A stretch of 64,000 nucleotides of DNA from contig NZ_JAGOBJ010000007.1 of NCBI RefSeq assembly GCF_017983445.1, positions 62,001 through 126,000 of the forward strand. The letters are read 5' to 3'. A program made the position numbers and the translations under genes. The notes beneath the pieces are model-generated. The model was not told the origin of the DNA and did no database searches. It was given only the letters and a program-made list of their open reading frames with translations. The DNA comes from Halomonas sp. (GTDB lineage: Bacteria > Pseudomonadota > Gammaproteobacteria > Pseudomonadales > Halomonadaceae). Shown here piece by piece: positions 9,401-18,563 of the stretch (position 1 is its first letter; the number at the start of each line of letters is the position of its first letter).

Positions 9401-10072
9401 TTACTCGCCAGGCATGGTAAGTGGTCCGGCACGCTCGATTACCCGCTGCCAGGCAGGGTCGGCTTCAATGCGCTCAACAAAACCTGCAATGGCTGGATAT
9501 GCTGCCAAAGATCGAGCTGCCTGCATGGCCTGAAGAGGAAAACTCATTTGAATATCGGCACCGCTTGGCCATTCACCAGCAAAATTACCTTTTTGAGCCA
9601 GGTGATGTTCGATAAAACCTAAATGTTGTTTGAGCTGAGGATTTAAGAAGCGCTGACTAACCTTATCGTTAATTCCCTTGGCCAGAGGCTTAATAAACCA
9701 TGGCGATTGTTTAGACACTTGTTTGAATACCAGCTGCATGACTAATAAAGGCATTAAAGAGCCTTCGGCATAGTGCAACCAATACCGATAGTCAACCCAC
9801 TCATGAGTGTCATCAGGAGAAGGTTGTAAACGGCCACGTCCATACGCTTGTATTAAATAATCAATAATAGCGCCCGACTCTGCGACCACAAGATCACCAT
9901 CCGAAATAACCGGTGATTTGCCCAAAGGATGAATGTCTTTTAATGCTTCAGGCGCTTGCTGGGTTTTATTATTGCGCTGATAAACATGTATTTCATACTC
10001 TACTTCAAGCACTTCGAGAAGCCATAAAACTCGATGTGAACGCGATTTTTCCAAGTGATGAACGTGGATCAT
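9401..10072 (-). CDS. Glutathione S-transferase family protein
   Basis: 223-residue cytoplasmic protein with an N-terminal thioredoxin-like domain (MIHVHHLEKSRSHRVLWLLE; the SRSHRVLW segment is the glutathione-binding helix region) and the conserved ESGAIIDYL motif at the end of that domain. An all-helical C-terminal half follows (about residues 95-220). The ATG at 10072 has GGAG 6 bases upstream, which is better than the in-frame ATG at 10084. It lies directly upstream of the SBP3-PAS-GGDEF-EAL gene with an 8-base gap. Conjugation or reduction of small electrophiles is typical; the substrate is unknown. Confidence 0.9.
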   Translation of the reverse strand: MIHVHHLEKSRSHRVLWLLEVLEVEYEIHVYQRNNKTQQAPEALKDIHPLGKSPVISDGDLVVAESGAIIDYLIQAYGRGRLQPSPDDTHEWVDYRYWLHYAEGSLMPLLVMQLVFKQVSKQSPWFIKPLAKGINDKVSQRFLNPQLKQHLGFIEHHLAQKGNFAGEWPSGADIQMSFPLQAMQAARSLAAYPAIAGFVERIEADPAWQRVIERAGPLTMPGE

Positions 10073-10209
10073 ATAATACTCCATGGAAGCGACGTGCTAT
10101 GCAGGCTTTGCGCCCACGCCCGTTATCCTTTTCCTGCAAGCATATTCAGCTTAGCAGCGTTGCCTACCAGGGAGTAAATATCCAAGTAAAAAAGACTTAT
10201 ATTACCAAT

Positions 10210-10788
10210 TTACGCTCGAGGTACATGACGCAGGCGTATCCAGATATCCGACAGCGACCATTTACCTTGAAGCCAAGGCGATAAAAGGCGGGTCGAAAGC
10301 GGGATAAACACAAACACCATCATCGGCGTCAACATCAGAGTGCTTACCAGCACCCGAGGAATTAACATCCAATCACTTAATAAGTCGCCAAATACCCATT
10401 GAAAGAGCAGCGAGATGGGAAAAAACGCCAACCAGACGGCTACGGCCTGCTTCCAACGTGGTGGTGTGCGGCCTGAAGCAGTTTGAAACCAGGCGTCAAG
10501 CCCCGTGGCGCGATGTTCATGAGGAGCATCATAAAGCCCTTTACCACGCATTAGCCAAGCGTTGCGTGAAGCAGAATGCTCCCAAACATGCAGGGTTTCA
10601 CTACTGCTAAAGCGAAAGATAATCTGATATTCATCATCATGGTTGGGCGGTGCCAGTACCCCCGAACCCAGATAGCCGGGAAAATCAGCCGCCAGCTCGC
10701 GGCCTTCGTTCAACCAGCGGTTGAAATCATGATAGCGGCCGCTGGCAACGCGCCTAGCCACCATAAGAGTGACAGGTGAGGCAGACAT
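10210..10788 (-). CDS. Antibiotic-biosynthesis-monooxygenase-domain membrane protein
   Basis: 192 residues. The N-terminal part (about 1-100, PVTLMVARRVASGRYHDFNRWLNEG) matches the ABM ferredoxin-like fold. The C-terminal part has two or three hydrophobic helices (AVAVWLAFFPISLLFQWVF and LVSTLMLTPMMVFVFIPL), a combination often annotated as an ABM-domain membrane protein. AGGAG lies just upstream of the ATG at 10788, so I reject the longer open frame starting at 10839. Function is unknown; an association with heme or quinone chemistry is only known for other members of the fold. Confidence 0.8.
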   Translation of the reverse strand: MSASPVTLMVARRVASGRYHDFNRWLNEGRELAADFPGYLGSGVLAPPNHDDEYQIIFRFSSSETLHVWEHSASRNAWLMRGKGLYDAPHEHRATGLDAWFQTASGRTPPRWKQAVAVWLAFFPISLLFQWVFGDLLSDWMLIPRVLVSTLMLTPMMVFVFIPLSTRLLSPWLQGKWSLSDIWIRLRHVPRA

Positions 10789-11146
10789 GGTATATCTCCT
10801 AGTAGTGCCACAGCCGATGCCGGGTAGGCAGGCTGTCAATTGACAGGCGGGTAAGCCTGAAAGTATTTATGGCATCAATGATGGGCGCATTATATAGGCA
10901 ACTTATGGGTAATGTACTATCCATTTAATAGATCTGACCCCATTAGCATCAACTAATGAATATCCATTAATACTGATTAATTGGTCAACATTAACCCTGT
11001 CAAATAAATGAGACAGTAAAAAAGTAGTAAAGAAGGAACAGCGGTTTAAAGCAGGACTTTTTACATGATAACGATGTAATCAAAACACGCCCGCAAATCT
11101 AGAGAGTTGCAGACTTTTGCTGATCACCATGAAAAACCAATTAAGG
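10789..11146. other. Intergenic stretch without a recognised gene
   Basis: About 358 bases, AT-rich in the middle. It presumably contains the promoter of the leftward ABM-domain gene and the terminator of the leftward DUF2835 gene is not needed here, since that gene ends at 11147 reading toward this region. I see no convincing open frame, tRNA or strong hairpin. Confidence 0.4.
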
Positions 11147-11374
11147 TTAGATATGCGTAAGCGGCTGAATATTCATAAAGCGCCCCTCGCCTGAAAAGAT
11201 AAGACGAAAAACGCCATGCACGCCATTCTGCCCCACAATACGCCTTATGGCATCGGCAGGAAAAACTACCCAGCGCCCATCAACGCTACGCGCACGCACA
11301 TTGGCAATTCGCCCTTCATAGTGGGCTAAACATTCATCGGGACTCAGGTGGAGAATGACGTCGATAGAAGGCAT
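11147..11374 (-). CDS. DUF2835 family small protein
   Basis: 75-residue soluble protein. The pattern of an N-terminal strand, then LSPDECLAHYEG, an aromatic or basic strand, VVFPADAIRRIV, NGVHGVFRLIF and a short C-terminal tail matches my memory of the gammaproteobacterial DUF2835 family. That family has no known function and is usually about 70 residues, so the length fits. No clear Shine-Dalgarno sequence was seen. Probably monocistronic. Confidence 0.75.
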   Translation of the reverse strand: MPSIDVILHLSPDECLAHYEGRIANVRARSVDGRWVVFPADAIRRIVGQNGVHGVFRLIFSGEGRFMNIQPLTHI

Positions 11375-11541
11375 GGAATATTCAGTAGATAAGGGGTGTT
11401 AAGCAAACAATACGCCTTGGGCTCTTTTGCTCTCAAACGGCGGCGCTATAGTAACCTAATCGTACAATAGCGTCATAACGCCGCCTTACTGCCGTCTCTT
11501 TAAACCAGCCGTTTTGGTTTCTGGACTGTGGCGTTAATAGT

Positions 11542-13311
11542 CTACATTAGCGTCAGCGCCTGCCAATCAGTTTGGTGCGGCCATTGCGCCACCCAGTCGG
11601 GTATTGCCTCTGCGGGCATAGGCCTCGCAATCCCAAACCCCTGGGCCAGAAAACAGCCTAGTTTCATCAGCGCCTTGGCATGGCCCAATGTTTCTACCCC
11701 TTCCGCCAGCATGGGCCGATCAAAGCGGTTGGCCATATAGATAACGCTTTCCACAATGGCCATATCGTTAGGGTCACTGAGCATATCGCGCACGAAGCTT
11801 CGATCAATTTTGATCAGATTCACCGGCAACTGGCGTAAATGGGTCAGCGATGAAAAGCCGGTGCCAAAGTCGTCAATGGCAAATCCCACCCCCAATGACT
11901 GACAGCGCGCCATATTCTTAAGCGCCGCCTTCATATCGTGCATGGCAGCGCTTTCCAGCACTTCCAGCTTCAGCATTCTGGGCGGCACATGCGAATAACG
12001 CTCTAACAGCTCGCCCAGGCGCTGGCTAAAATCGTTGGTCAGCAGGTGCGTTGGGCTAATGTTCACACTGATCGGTATCGCAATACCCTCTGCTTGCCAC
12101 TGAGTAAGTTGATTAAGCGCCTGCGCCAGCACCCACTCGCCCAAATCTATTTCAAGCGAGGTGGTATCAATCGTGGACAGAAACTGCCCGGGCGACAGCA
12201 ACCCATCCTCAGGATGCTGCCAGCGAACGAGTGCCTCAACACCAATAATCTGACCGCTACGCATATCCACCTGTGGCTGGAAATACAGGCACAGTTCATC
12301 ATTATTAAGCGCATCGATAAAGCGCTGACGCTGTTCGTAGCGTACCTGAAGCAACCGGTCCTGATCAGGATCAAAGAAGTGATACGTATCACGCCCGCGC
12401 TGCTTGGCGCGGTACATGGCCTGATTGGCGTGGCGCAGCAGTACATCCCCCTGAACATGGTCGCGAGGGTAAAGAGTCACCCCGAGGCTAACCGTCAGAT
12501 AAATGCTCTGTCCTTCGATCACGATGGGCTGGCGAATCGCCGCCAGCAGCTTTTCAAAAAACATATTATCCACACCGTGATGCAGCAACAGGACAAACTC
12601 ATCGCCGCCCACGCGGGCTAATACATCGTCGCCATACAGCAGGTGACTAATACGCTGAGCGAATGAGGAGAGTAGAATATCCCCCATTTGAGCACCCAGG
12701 CGTTCATTTATCGTTTGGAAAAAATCAATATCCAGCGAGCAGATAGCAAGCGGCAACTGCTTTTGATCAGCATGCAGAATCGACTCCTGGATCAATTGCG
12801 TTAGCAGCTGCAAATTCGGCAGGCCGGTCAACGCATCAAAATAAACCTCACGGTTTAAATGCCGCGCATGAGAGGGAATCGCCGATAAATCTGACAACAC
12901 GATTACATGATGATCAACACACCCCTGATCATCGTGCACCCGGTTAATCGACATCATGCCAGGATAATACTGTCCGTCATGGCTTCGATAACTCACTTGG
13001 TGCTTACTACGATCACGCAGCCTCAGCTCCTCACGTACCAGCGGCGTTCTACGGCTATCATCCAGCGGCAAGATACTAAAGGCTTCCGGCGTCTTGTCAC
13101 TGACCTCACCAAGGGTCAACCCCGTGAGTTCACAAAATGCCGGATTGACGTCAATTACCCGATTATCTTTATCGGTAATAATGATCGCTTCGTTGGCAAA
13201 CAAAAACGTGGTGTCGGCAGGTGAACAACGCCCCTGCATGCTCTTGACTGGAATAGCATCCACCTGGCGCTGAAAAGGCGTCTTTTGCGGCACGTCGGTA
13301 GGCGGATACAT
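11542..13311 (-). CDS. Cytoplasmic PAS-GGDEF-EAL c-di-GMP protein
   Basis: 589-residue soluble protein. A PAS domain (about residues 35-150, ANEAIIITDKDNRVIDVNPAF) is followed by GGDEF (about 160-325, canonical GGDEF at 235-239) and EAL (about 335-585, E359 in VEALVRW, with DDFGTGFSS and MLAEGVE). Both domains look catalytically intact. I chose the ATG at 13311 because AAGGAG lies 7 bases upstream; the open frame itself extends to 13356. No membrane segment is present, so it senses an internal signal, if any. It appears to be transcribed alone. Confidence 0.92.
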   Translation of the reverse strand: MYPPTDVPQKTPFQRQVDAIPVKSMQGRCSPADTTFLFANEAIIITDKDNRVIDVNPAFCELTGLTLGEVSDKTPEAFSILPLDDSRRTPLVREELRLRDRSKHQVSYRSHDGQYYPGMMSINRVHDDQGCVDHHVIVLSDLSAIPSHARHLNREVYFDALTGLPNLQLLTQLIQESILHADQKQLPLAICSLDIDFFQTINERLGAQMGDILLSSFAQRISHLLYGDDVLARVGGDEFVLLLHHGVDNMFFEKLLAAIRQPIVIEGQSIYLTVSLGVTLYPRDHVQGDVLLRHANQAMYRAKQRGRDTYHFFDPDQDRLLQVRYEQRQRFIDALNNDELCLYFQPQVDMRSGQIIGVEALVRWQHPEDGLLSPGQFLSTIDTTSLEIDLGEWVLAQALNQLTQWQAEGIAIPISVNISPTHLLTNDFSQRLGELLERYSHVPPRMLKLEVLESAAMHDMKAALKNMARCQSLGVGFAIDDFGTGFSSLTHLRQLPVNLIKIDRSFVRDMLSDPNDMAIVESVIYMANRFDRPMLAEGVETLGHAKALMKLGCFLAQGFGIARPMPAEAIPDWVAQWPHQTDWQALTLM

Positions 13312-13584
13312 GGTATTGCTCCTTGGTCCTTGCGCATTTAAAGCGTGTGCCACCAAGCAGCCTCTCTACTGCCGCTTACGCGCTTTTGATAGAAGGTAAT
13401 GCGACAGTCTAACACCGTCGGCCAGTCCAGCGCCCTAGACCTTATTAGATGTTTTCATGCACTAAGATTAGCTTATTCAGCCTGGTGAAAGGATTAAAAA
13501 GGAGCCTGGCGCACCGGCTAGCTTAAGCTGCAATAAGGCAGGACGGTACGCTAAAGAAACAGGCAGAGGAAAAACAGACCGAGG

Positions 13585-14070
13585 TCAAGGCGCAAGCGTA
13601 GCTGCACCTAAAAAGCGCTGCTGCCAATAGTCGATATCCAAGGGGACGCTGACCACTGCACGACCGCTTCCAGGGGCATGAATCATTTGCCGATTGCCGC
13701 GATAGATGCCCACATGGGTTGCCTTGCTGCGCTCGCCAAAAAACAGCAGATCGCCGGGTTTGGGCATGTCAGCGGCGGGAAGAGCCCGAAACTGCTCATC
13801 AGCGGTGCGCGGCACGCGCATACCGGCGGCGCGATAAGCCAGTTCCACCAGCCCCGAACAGTCCAGGCCATCAGGGGTATTACCGCCAAAACGGTACGGC
13901 GTGCCGATGGCCTGCTGCGCATGCGCCAGAATCAGTACACGCTCCATGGAAAGCCCTTCCTGGGGTGGCGAAGGCGGGAGCTGAGAGATATCGACGCCAC
14001 GGCTGGCACAGCCTGAAAGCCACATTAACAACATCAAAACGAACGTAAGTTTTCCCAACGTGACGGGCAT
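13585..14070 (-). CDS. NlpC/P60 family lipoprotein (cell-wall peptidase)
   Basis: 161-residue outer-membrane lipoprotein. It has a lipoprotein signal with lipobox LSGC near residue 21 and an NlpC/P60 catalytic domain (about 45-160). The catalytic Cys is in LDCSGL, a His in ATHVGIY, and a third polar residue in MIHAPG. The domain resembles Spr/MepS, which cuts meso-DAP-D-Ala crosslinks of peptidoglycan; the exact bond is inferred. The ATG at 14070 has AAGGAG 8 bases upstream and is preferred over the ATG at 14091. It follows the histidine phosphatase gene on the same strand. Confidence 0.92.
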   Translation of the reverse strand: MPVTLGKLTFVLMLLMWLSGCASRGVDISQLPPSPPQEGLSMERVLILAHAQQAIGTPYRFGGNTPDGLDCSGLVELAYRAAGMRVPRTADEQFRALPAADMPKPGDLLFFGERSKATHVGIYRGNRQMIHAPGSGRAVVSVPLDIDYWQQRFLGAATLAP

Positions 14071-14135
14071 TGGCGACTCTCCTTGTGGCAACGCCTCTTA
14101 TCATGGCGCAAACCTTGTGATGTCGCCAAGCGTAA

Positions 14136-14765
14136 CTAACGTCCAATCCACTCAATAAAGCTGGTTTCGCCCAACATATGCCGTTCATGGCGCACGCGGC
14201 TCATCGCGGCATAAGGTAAATCCATTGCCAATATGCGCCCCAACGACTGCTCGAGTACCTGGCGCAGCAGGCCATTGCAGACAAACAGATGGGCAACCAC
14301 CAGCACATGTTTACCGGGCGGATTGGCCAATAGATTGCGCCATACTTCAGCCAGCCGGTGATCAAAGGCGTCAATGGCTTCACCTTGCGGTGGTGAAACC
14401 GTCGCCGGGCTATTCCAGAAGGCACTCATGGGGGCGGTGCCCTCCTCGCTAAATACTTCTGCATGGGTTTTGCCTTCCCACTTCCCCAGATGCAGCTCAG
14501 CAAGGTCATCCTCGATCTGCACTGGCAGCTCAAACTCCTCACCCAACCACAGCGCAAACTCTCGGCAGCGCATGAGCGGTGACGTTACCACCGCATCATA
14601 GGGCAGCCTGCCGTCAACGGTATGGCGCATCACGGCTTCGGTGACCTGCTGCCAGCCGGTTTCACTTAGCGGATGGTCGGTTGAGCCACGCAGCATACGC
14701 CCGCCTACGGGCTCACCGTGGCGCAATAAATCAATCGTCGTAACGCTTGCATCAGGAAAACGCAT
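14136..14765 (-). CDS. Histidine phosphatase family protein (phosphoglycerate-mutase-like)
   Basis: 209-residue soluble phosphatase. The catalytic LLRHGEP motif lies near residue 13-19 with its nucleophilic His, the acidic partner appears in ELHLGKWEGKTHAE, and the second His is in VLVVAHLFVCNGLLR (the usual Gly is replaced by Leu after AH). It resembles alpha-ribazole phosphatase (CobC) in length and in the REFALWLGEEF helix, but no cobalamin genes are nearby. It lies downstream of the phosphonate-type transporter operon behind a 117-base repeat-rich gap. A role in releasing phosphate in the phosphorus-limited state is conjecture. Confidence 0.85.
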   Translation of the reverse strand: MRFPDASVTTIDLLRHGEPVGGRMLRGSTDHPLSETGWQQVTEAVMRHTVDGRLPYDAVVTSPLMRCREFALWLGEEFELPVQIEDDLAELHLGKWEGKTHAEVFSEEGTAPMSAFWNSPATVSPPQGEAIDAFDHRLAEVWRNLLANPPGKHVLVVAHLFVCNGLLRQVLEQSLGRILAMDLPYAAMSRVRHERHMLGETSFIEWIGR

Positions 14766-14780
14766 CCGGGGTCCCTATCT

Positions 14781-14841
14781 GGTTCTTGTCGATTACTGGT
14801 TCTTGTCGATTACTGGTTCTTGTCGATTACTGGTTCTTGTC
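14781..14841. repeat. 17-bp tandem repeat, 3.6 copies
   Basis: Unit GGTTCTTGTCGATTACT at 14781-14797, 14798-14814 and 14815-14831 with no mismatch, then a fourth partial copy (GGTTCTTGTC). Two shorter echoes, CTTGTCATC, follow at 14851 and 14866, so the core TTGTC occurs six times at 17- and 15-bp steps. It fills the gap between a phnE stop and the phosphatase start. Confidence 0.95.
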
Positions 14842-14882
14842 ATCTAAAGACTTGTCATCTAGCCGCTTGTCATCAAACCACT

Positions 14883-15698
14883 TTAAATAATCGCATGGCG
14901 CACGCGCGCAGATATCCACTCGGAAACCAGCACCGTCGCGAAGATCATCACAAAAATGACGCTGACCTGGTTCCAGGCGAGGGTATTGATCGAGGCATTG
15001 AGCTGTAAGCCGATCCCTCCCGCGCCGACAAGGCCCAGCACCGTGGATTCACGGATATTGATATCCCAGCGATAAACGCTGATACCCGCAAATGCCGGCA
15101 TTATCTGGGGCAATACGCCGTAGTTCATGATCTGCAAGCGGCTGGCGCCGGTCGCGCTGATCGCCTCGACAGGGGTTGGATGAATTTCTTCAATGGCCTC
15201 ATAAAGCAGCTTGCCCACGAAACCAATCGAGCGTAGCGCAATGGCAATGATGCCGGCCAAAACGCCAGGGCCAAGAATGGTGACCAGAAGCATCGCCCAG
15301 ATCAGCGAATTGATAGAGCGAGATGAGACAATCACCATCAATGCCAGGCTACGCACCAACGGGTGAGGCGTTGTGTTGCGTGCGGCGAGAAACGCCACGG
15401 GAAACGCCATCACGATCCCCAGCGCCGTGCCGAGCGTGGCAATATTCAGAGTGTCCCACATGGGCTTCCAGAGAATGTTGGCGTACTCCCACTTGGGGGG
15501 CATCATCCGGCTGAGAAGATCACTCCCCTGGCGTCCGGCATCTTCCACAAACACCCACATCGTATTGTCGGAAATCACCTTCCAGCAGAGCAGGAACAGA
15601 CTGACCCCTAAAAGCCATGCGCCAAACTGCAGCCACTGGGCGCGCGTAGTGCGCAGCCGCCAGGCAGGTATCCCCTGCGGGGAAGTTGAAACAGGCAT
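14883..15698 (-). CDS. phnE: Phosphonate/phosphite ABC transporter permease, PhnE type (second copy)
   Basis: 271-residue inner-membrane permease of a binding-protein-dependent ABC importer. About six membrane helices are visible. The cytoplasmic EAA loop is clear: EAISATGASRLQIMNYGVLPQIMPAF near residues 175-200, and after it RWDINIRESTVLGLVGAGGIG, the PhnE-type signature. It probably pairs as a heterodimer with the other PhnE (15729-16565). It is the last transport gene of the phnD-C-E-E operon, separated by 30 bases from its partner. Substrate class (phosphonate, phosphite, or hypophosphite) is not decidable here. Confidence 0.92.
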   Translation of the reverse strand: MPVSTSPQGIPAWRLRTTRAQWLQFGAWLLGVSLFLLCWKVISDNTMWVFVEDAGRQGSDLLSRMMPPKWEYANILWKPMWDTLNIATLGTALGIVMAFPVAFLAARNTTPHPLVRSLALMVIVSSRSINSLIWAMLLVTILGPGVLAGIIAIALRSIGFVGKLLYEAIEEIHPTPVEAISATGASRLQIMNYGVLPQIMPAFAGISVYRWDINIRESTVLGLVGAGGIGLQLNASINTLAWNQVSVIFVMIFATVLVSEWISARVRHAII

Positions 15699-15728
15699 AT
15701 CCGTTCTCCAAAATTACCCAGCCTAGGA

Positions 15729-16565
15729 TTACTGCGTCCAGCGGCGGACGTGGCTTGAGCTATATTCGCACAGCAGCACGATGGCGATGATTATCAGCAA
15801 GATGGCCGCCGAGGTATCGTACTCATAGCGGCTAAGCGAGGTATTCAGCGTGGCGCCTATGCCGCCCGCGCCAACGATGCCGATGACGGATGACTCGCGG
15901 AAGTTGATATCCAGCCGGTACATGGAAAGTCCGATCAAACGCGGCATGACCTGAGGCTGAATCGCGTGATTCATGGTCTGCCACCAGCTGGCCCCGGTTG
16001 CCCGAACGGCTTCCACCTGACGCCAGTCCAGGTCTTCGATATCTTCCGCCAGCAGTTTGGCCATAAAGCCAATGGTGGCAAACGCCAGCGTCAGCATCCC
16101 GGCCAATGGCCCGAAGCCAAACATCACCACGAAGAGAATCGCGATGATGATCTCCTGAAAGGTGCGCGATACGGCAATGATGCTACGACACACCACGTAA
16201 ACCGGCAGCGGCGCAATATTGCGCGCCGCTCCCAGGCCCACAGGAATGGCCAGCATTACGCCGATCACGGTAGACGTCAGCGTCATGGTCAGGCTTTCGA
16301 TCAGACCGTCGACGATATCGCCGCTGCGGCTTATAAAATCAGGCTGAGCAAACGCGCCAAGAAAGCGCAGGCCGCGGCTGGCACCCTCGGCCACACGCGC
16401 CCAGTTCACCTCAACAGATGAAAGCGCCAGGATCAGATACACCACGACACCCAAAGCGATGGCCCAGCGTAACCATTGGCGATGAATCAGCGGTAGCCTG
16501 CGCCACTGCCCCTGGCGGGCCGCCTGCTGACGGGCTTCTAAATACGCCTCGGCGTGCTCACTCAT
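15729..16565 (-). CDS. phnE: Phosphonate/phosphite ABC transporter permease, PhnE type (first copy)
   Basis: 278-residue permease related to the other PhnE. It has a long cytoplasmic N-terminus (about 30 residues, Arg/Gln-rich), then about six helices. The EAA loop reads [20 protein letters not shown] and is followed by [21 protein letters not shown]. Its start overlaps the stop of phnC by 4 bases (ATGA), implying translational coupling. With PhnC and PhnD it forms a high-affinity importer for phosphorus compounds with a reduced or C-P-bonded phosphorus. Confidence 0.93.
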   Translation of the reverse strand: MSEHAEAYLEARQQAARQGQWRRLPLIHRQWLRWAIALGVVVYLILALSSVEVNWARVAEGASRGLRFLGAFAQPDFISRSGDIVDGLIESLTMTLTSTVIGVMLAIPVGLGAARNIAPLPVYVVCRSIIAVSRTFQEIIIAILFVVMFGFGPLAGMLTLAFATIGFMAKLLAEDIEDLDWRQVEAVRATGASWWQTMNHAIQPQVMPRLIGLSMYRLDINFRESSVIGIVGAGGIGATLNTSLSRYEYDTSAAILLIIIAIVLLCEYSSSHVRRWTQ

Positions 16566-17407
16566 GACGCGGCTCCAGTCGCCATGGCGCTAGCGATATC
16601 CCGGCGTTCATACTCGGCAGGCGCGGGTTCGCTTTCAGGCTCATCCGCCGATTCTGGCGACGTATCCCAATCCTCTTCGCCATAAATAGTGGTCAGGATA
16701 TCGCTGGTCAGCTCGTCAGGCCGGCCATCAAACACGATCTGGCCTGCCCGTAGACCCACAATGCGGTCAGCGAACTGCTGGGCGAGCGCCACGTCATGAA
16801 TATTGATAATCGTCGCCAATTCACGCTCCGCACACAGCTCGCGAATCAGGCGCATAATCTGGCGCGAGGTTTTGGGATCAAGGCTTGCGGTGGGTTCATC
16901 CACCAATAAGAGCTTGGGGCTTTGCAGCAGCGCTCGGGCGATACCCACTCGCTGTCGCTGACCGCCTGACAACGCATCGGCACGCTTATCAATGGCATGT
17001 GGCAGGCCTACCCGCTCAAGCAGGCGAAACGCTTCGGCGACAGCGTCCTTGGGGTAGCGGCGCAGAAAGCTGCGCCAGAAGCCCACGTAGCCCAGCCGAC
17101 CCGAAAGCACGTTCTCCATGACCGTCAGACGGTCAACCAGCGCATACTCCTGAAAAATCATGCCCATCGAGCGGCGCGCCTTGCGCAGCCCACTGCCTGA
17201 AAGCCGGGTAAGCTCCACGTCGTCCAGACGAATGCTACCTTGGGTAGGTTCCACCAGGCGATTCACGCAGCGAATCAGCGTACTTTTACCTGCACCGGAT
17301 GGTCCGATCAGCGCCATCACCTGCCCTTTGGGGAGCGTAAGTTCGATATCGGTGAGCGCACGATCTCCGGTGGGATAACGCTTGGTAACGCCGCTGAGTG
17401 TCAACAT
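16562..17407 (-). CDS. phnC: Phosphonate/phosphite ABC transporter ATP-binding protein
   Basis: 281-residue ABC ATPase. Walker A is GPSGAGKST (about residues 36-44), the signature is [15 protein letters not shown] (about 146-160), Walker B is [12 protein letters not shown], and the switch His is in [10 protein letters not shown]. The acidic C-terminal extension after residue 245 ([18 protein letters not shown]) is longer than in typical PhnC and has no evident function. It is coupled to the first phnE by a 4-base overlap and is separated from phnD by an 80-base gap with a strong hairpin. Confidence 0.95.
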   Translation of the reverse strand: MLTLSGVTKRYPTGDRALTDIELTLPKGQVMALIGPSGAGKSTLIRCVNRLVEPTQGSIRLDDVELTRLSGSGLRKARRSMGMIFQEYALVDRLTVMENVLSGRLGYVGFWRSFLRRYPKDAVAEAFRLLERVGLPHAIDKRADALSGGQRQRVGIARALLQSPKLLLVDEPTASLDPKTSRQIMRLIRELCAERELATIINIHDVALAQQFADRIVGLRAGQIVFDGRPDELTSDILTTIYGEEDWDTSPESADEPESEPAPAEYERRDIASAMATGAAS

Positions 17408-17433
17408 CGTTCTACCTCATATACATAATGTAA

Positions 17434-17461
17434 CGGCCAGAAGGGATTAACCTTCTGGCCG
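17434..17461 (-). terminator. Intercistronic hairpin between phnD and phnC
   Basis: Perfect 11-bp stem (CGGCCAGAAGG paired with CCTTCTGGCCG) with a GATTAA loop, sitting between the binding-protein gene and the ATPase gene. No long U-tract follows, so partial termination or protection of the upstream message from exonucleases is more likely than full termination. Confidence 0.65.
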
Positions 17462-17487
17462 AATGCCTGCAGAAATTATTGGCTGAC

Positions 17488-18453
17488 TCAGTCGCAGTCG
17501 TACGTCACACCGTTGGCATCGGCAATAGTGCGAATAACTGCCCAATGCTCTTCGTAGGTGATCGGGATGAACTGTGCTTCATCCGAGTTGGAGAACTCTT
17601 CCTGCAGCGCAGAGCCTTCCCAGTCGTAGCTGAAGAACGCATCCTGAATTTTCTCAGCAAGCTCCGGGTTCAGGTTATGCGCCAGACCGTAGCCCGTGGT
17701 AGGAAAGGTTTCAGAGGTGTAAATAATCTCGTAGTCGCCTTCATTGACCACACCACGGGCAATCATGCGCTTGCCTACCGAGTTGGCAATGGCGGCGGCG
17801 GCGTAGTCTTTATTCACCACGCCTAAAATGGAGTTATCGTGGGAGCCGGAGAAAGCGGTCTCGAAATCTTCACCGGCTTCCAGGCCATATTCAGAGCGCA
17901 GCAGCGCAGAAGGCGCCCGAAAGCCTGAGTTGGATGTCTCAGAGGTAAACGCCAGTTGACGGCCTTCCAGATCCTCGACCGATGCAATACCGCTGCCTGG
18001 GTAAGTGATAATTTCCATCTCGTAACCAAAACTGCCGTCATCGGCTGCCATGATGGCAAACGGACGGAAACCGCCGCAGTTCACGGCAACCGGTACCCCG
18101 CCGGTGTTAAAGCCTGCGACATGCAAACGGCCAGCGCGCAGAGCTTCCTGCTGTGCGGCATTGGACTGTACCGGAAAAAACTGAACCTTCTTGCCGGTCG
18201 TCTCACTCAGGTGATCAAGAAAATCCGCCCATACATCGGCGTAAACCGCCGGGTCTTCAACCGGGGTATAGGCAAAAATCAGTGTATCGGGGTCGACCCA
18301 CTGCGACTCGTCACTCGGCGTATCCGCCACCATATCGCCATCGTTATCCACATAGCGTGCGGAAAGATCTGCCGAGGCATTGGCGGCTACCAGAGCAAAA
18401 GCACTAATGACAGCCGCGCTGATGAGGGTGCGGGGCAGAAACGAAGCGTGCAT
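17488..18453 (-). CDS. phnD: Phosphonate/phosphite-type periplasmic binding protein
   Basis: 321-residue periplasmic binding protein with a Sec signal peptide (cleavage likely after ANASA near residue 28). Family features include TLIFAYTPVEDPAVY, NTGGVPVAVNCGG (ligand-loop region), QLAFTSETSNSGF and a TTGYGLAHNL segment, all typical of the PhnD/PtxB/HtxB group. It captures the phosphorus compound for PhnC/PhnE. It is the first gene of the operon and is preceded by Pho-box-like repeats (18503-18542). No C-P lyase or phosphite dehydrogenase gene is in the window, so the substrate remains open. Confidence 0.92.
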   Translation of the reverse strand: MHASFLPRTLISAAVISAFALVAANASADLSARYVDNDGDMVADTPSDESQWVDPDTLIFAYTPVEDPAVYADVWADFLDHLSETTGKKVQFFPVQSNAAQQEALRAGRLHVAGFNTGGVPVAVNCGGFRPFAIMAADDGSFGYEMEIITYPGSGIASVEDLEGRQLAFTSETSNSGFRAPSALLRSEYGLEAGEDFETAFSGSHDNSILGVVNKDYAAAAIANSVGKRMIARGVVNEGDYEIIYTSETFPTTGYGLAHNLNPELAEKIQDAFFSYDWEGSALQEEFSNSDEAQFIPITYEEHWAVIRTIADANGVTYDCD

Positions 18454-18502
18454 AGATCACCTGAAGTGTTGTTCGAAGATAGTGCTATCCTGCCGACACT
18501 AG

Positions 18503-18542
18503 ATGACAACACCGAGACACTCTAATGACTAATTAATGACGC
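18503..18542 (-). promoter_or_regulatory. Pho-box-like array upstream of phnD
   Basis: Read on the minus strand: GCGTCAT, TAGTCAT, GTGTCTC, TTGTCAT, each 7 bp and each exactly 11 bp from the next. This is the unit size and spacing of PhoB binding half-sites (consensus CTGTCAT with AT-rich 4-bp spacers). The array ends about 50 bases before the phnD start, a fitting position for activation. Inferred to place the operon under phosphate-starvation control. Confidence 0.75.
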
Positions 18543-18563
18543 ATCGGAAAAGCCGAGGCGAGA

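Noticed and set aside
12700-13311. Second LOV domain in the PAS-GGDEF-EAL protein (11542-13311)
   Set aside because: The PAS region lacks the N-C-R-x-L-Q motif and the flavin-contacting Asn residues; ordinary PAS.
14786-14871. TTGTC repeats before the phosphatase gene considered as a Pho box
   Set aside because: Steps are 17 and 15 bp, not 11 bp, and the repeats are better explained as a tandem duplication.
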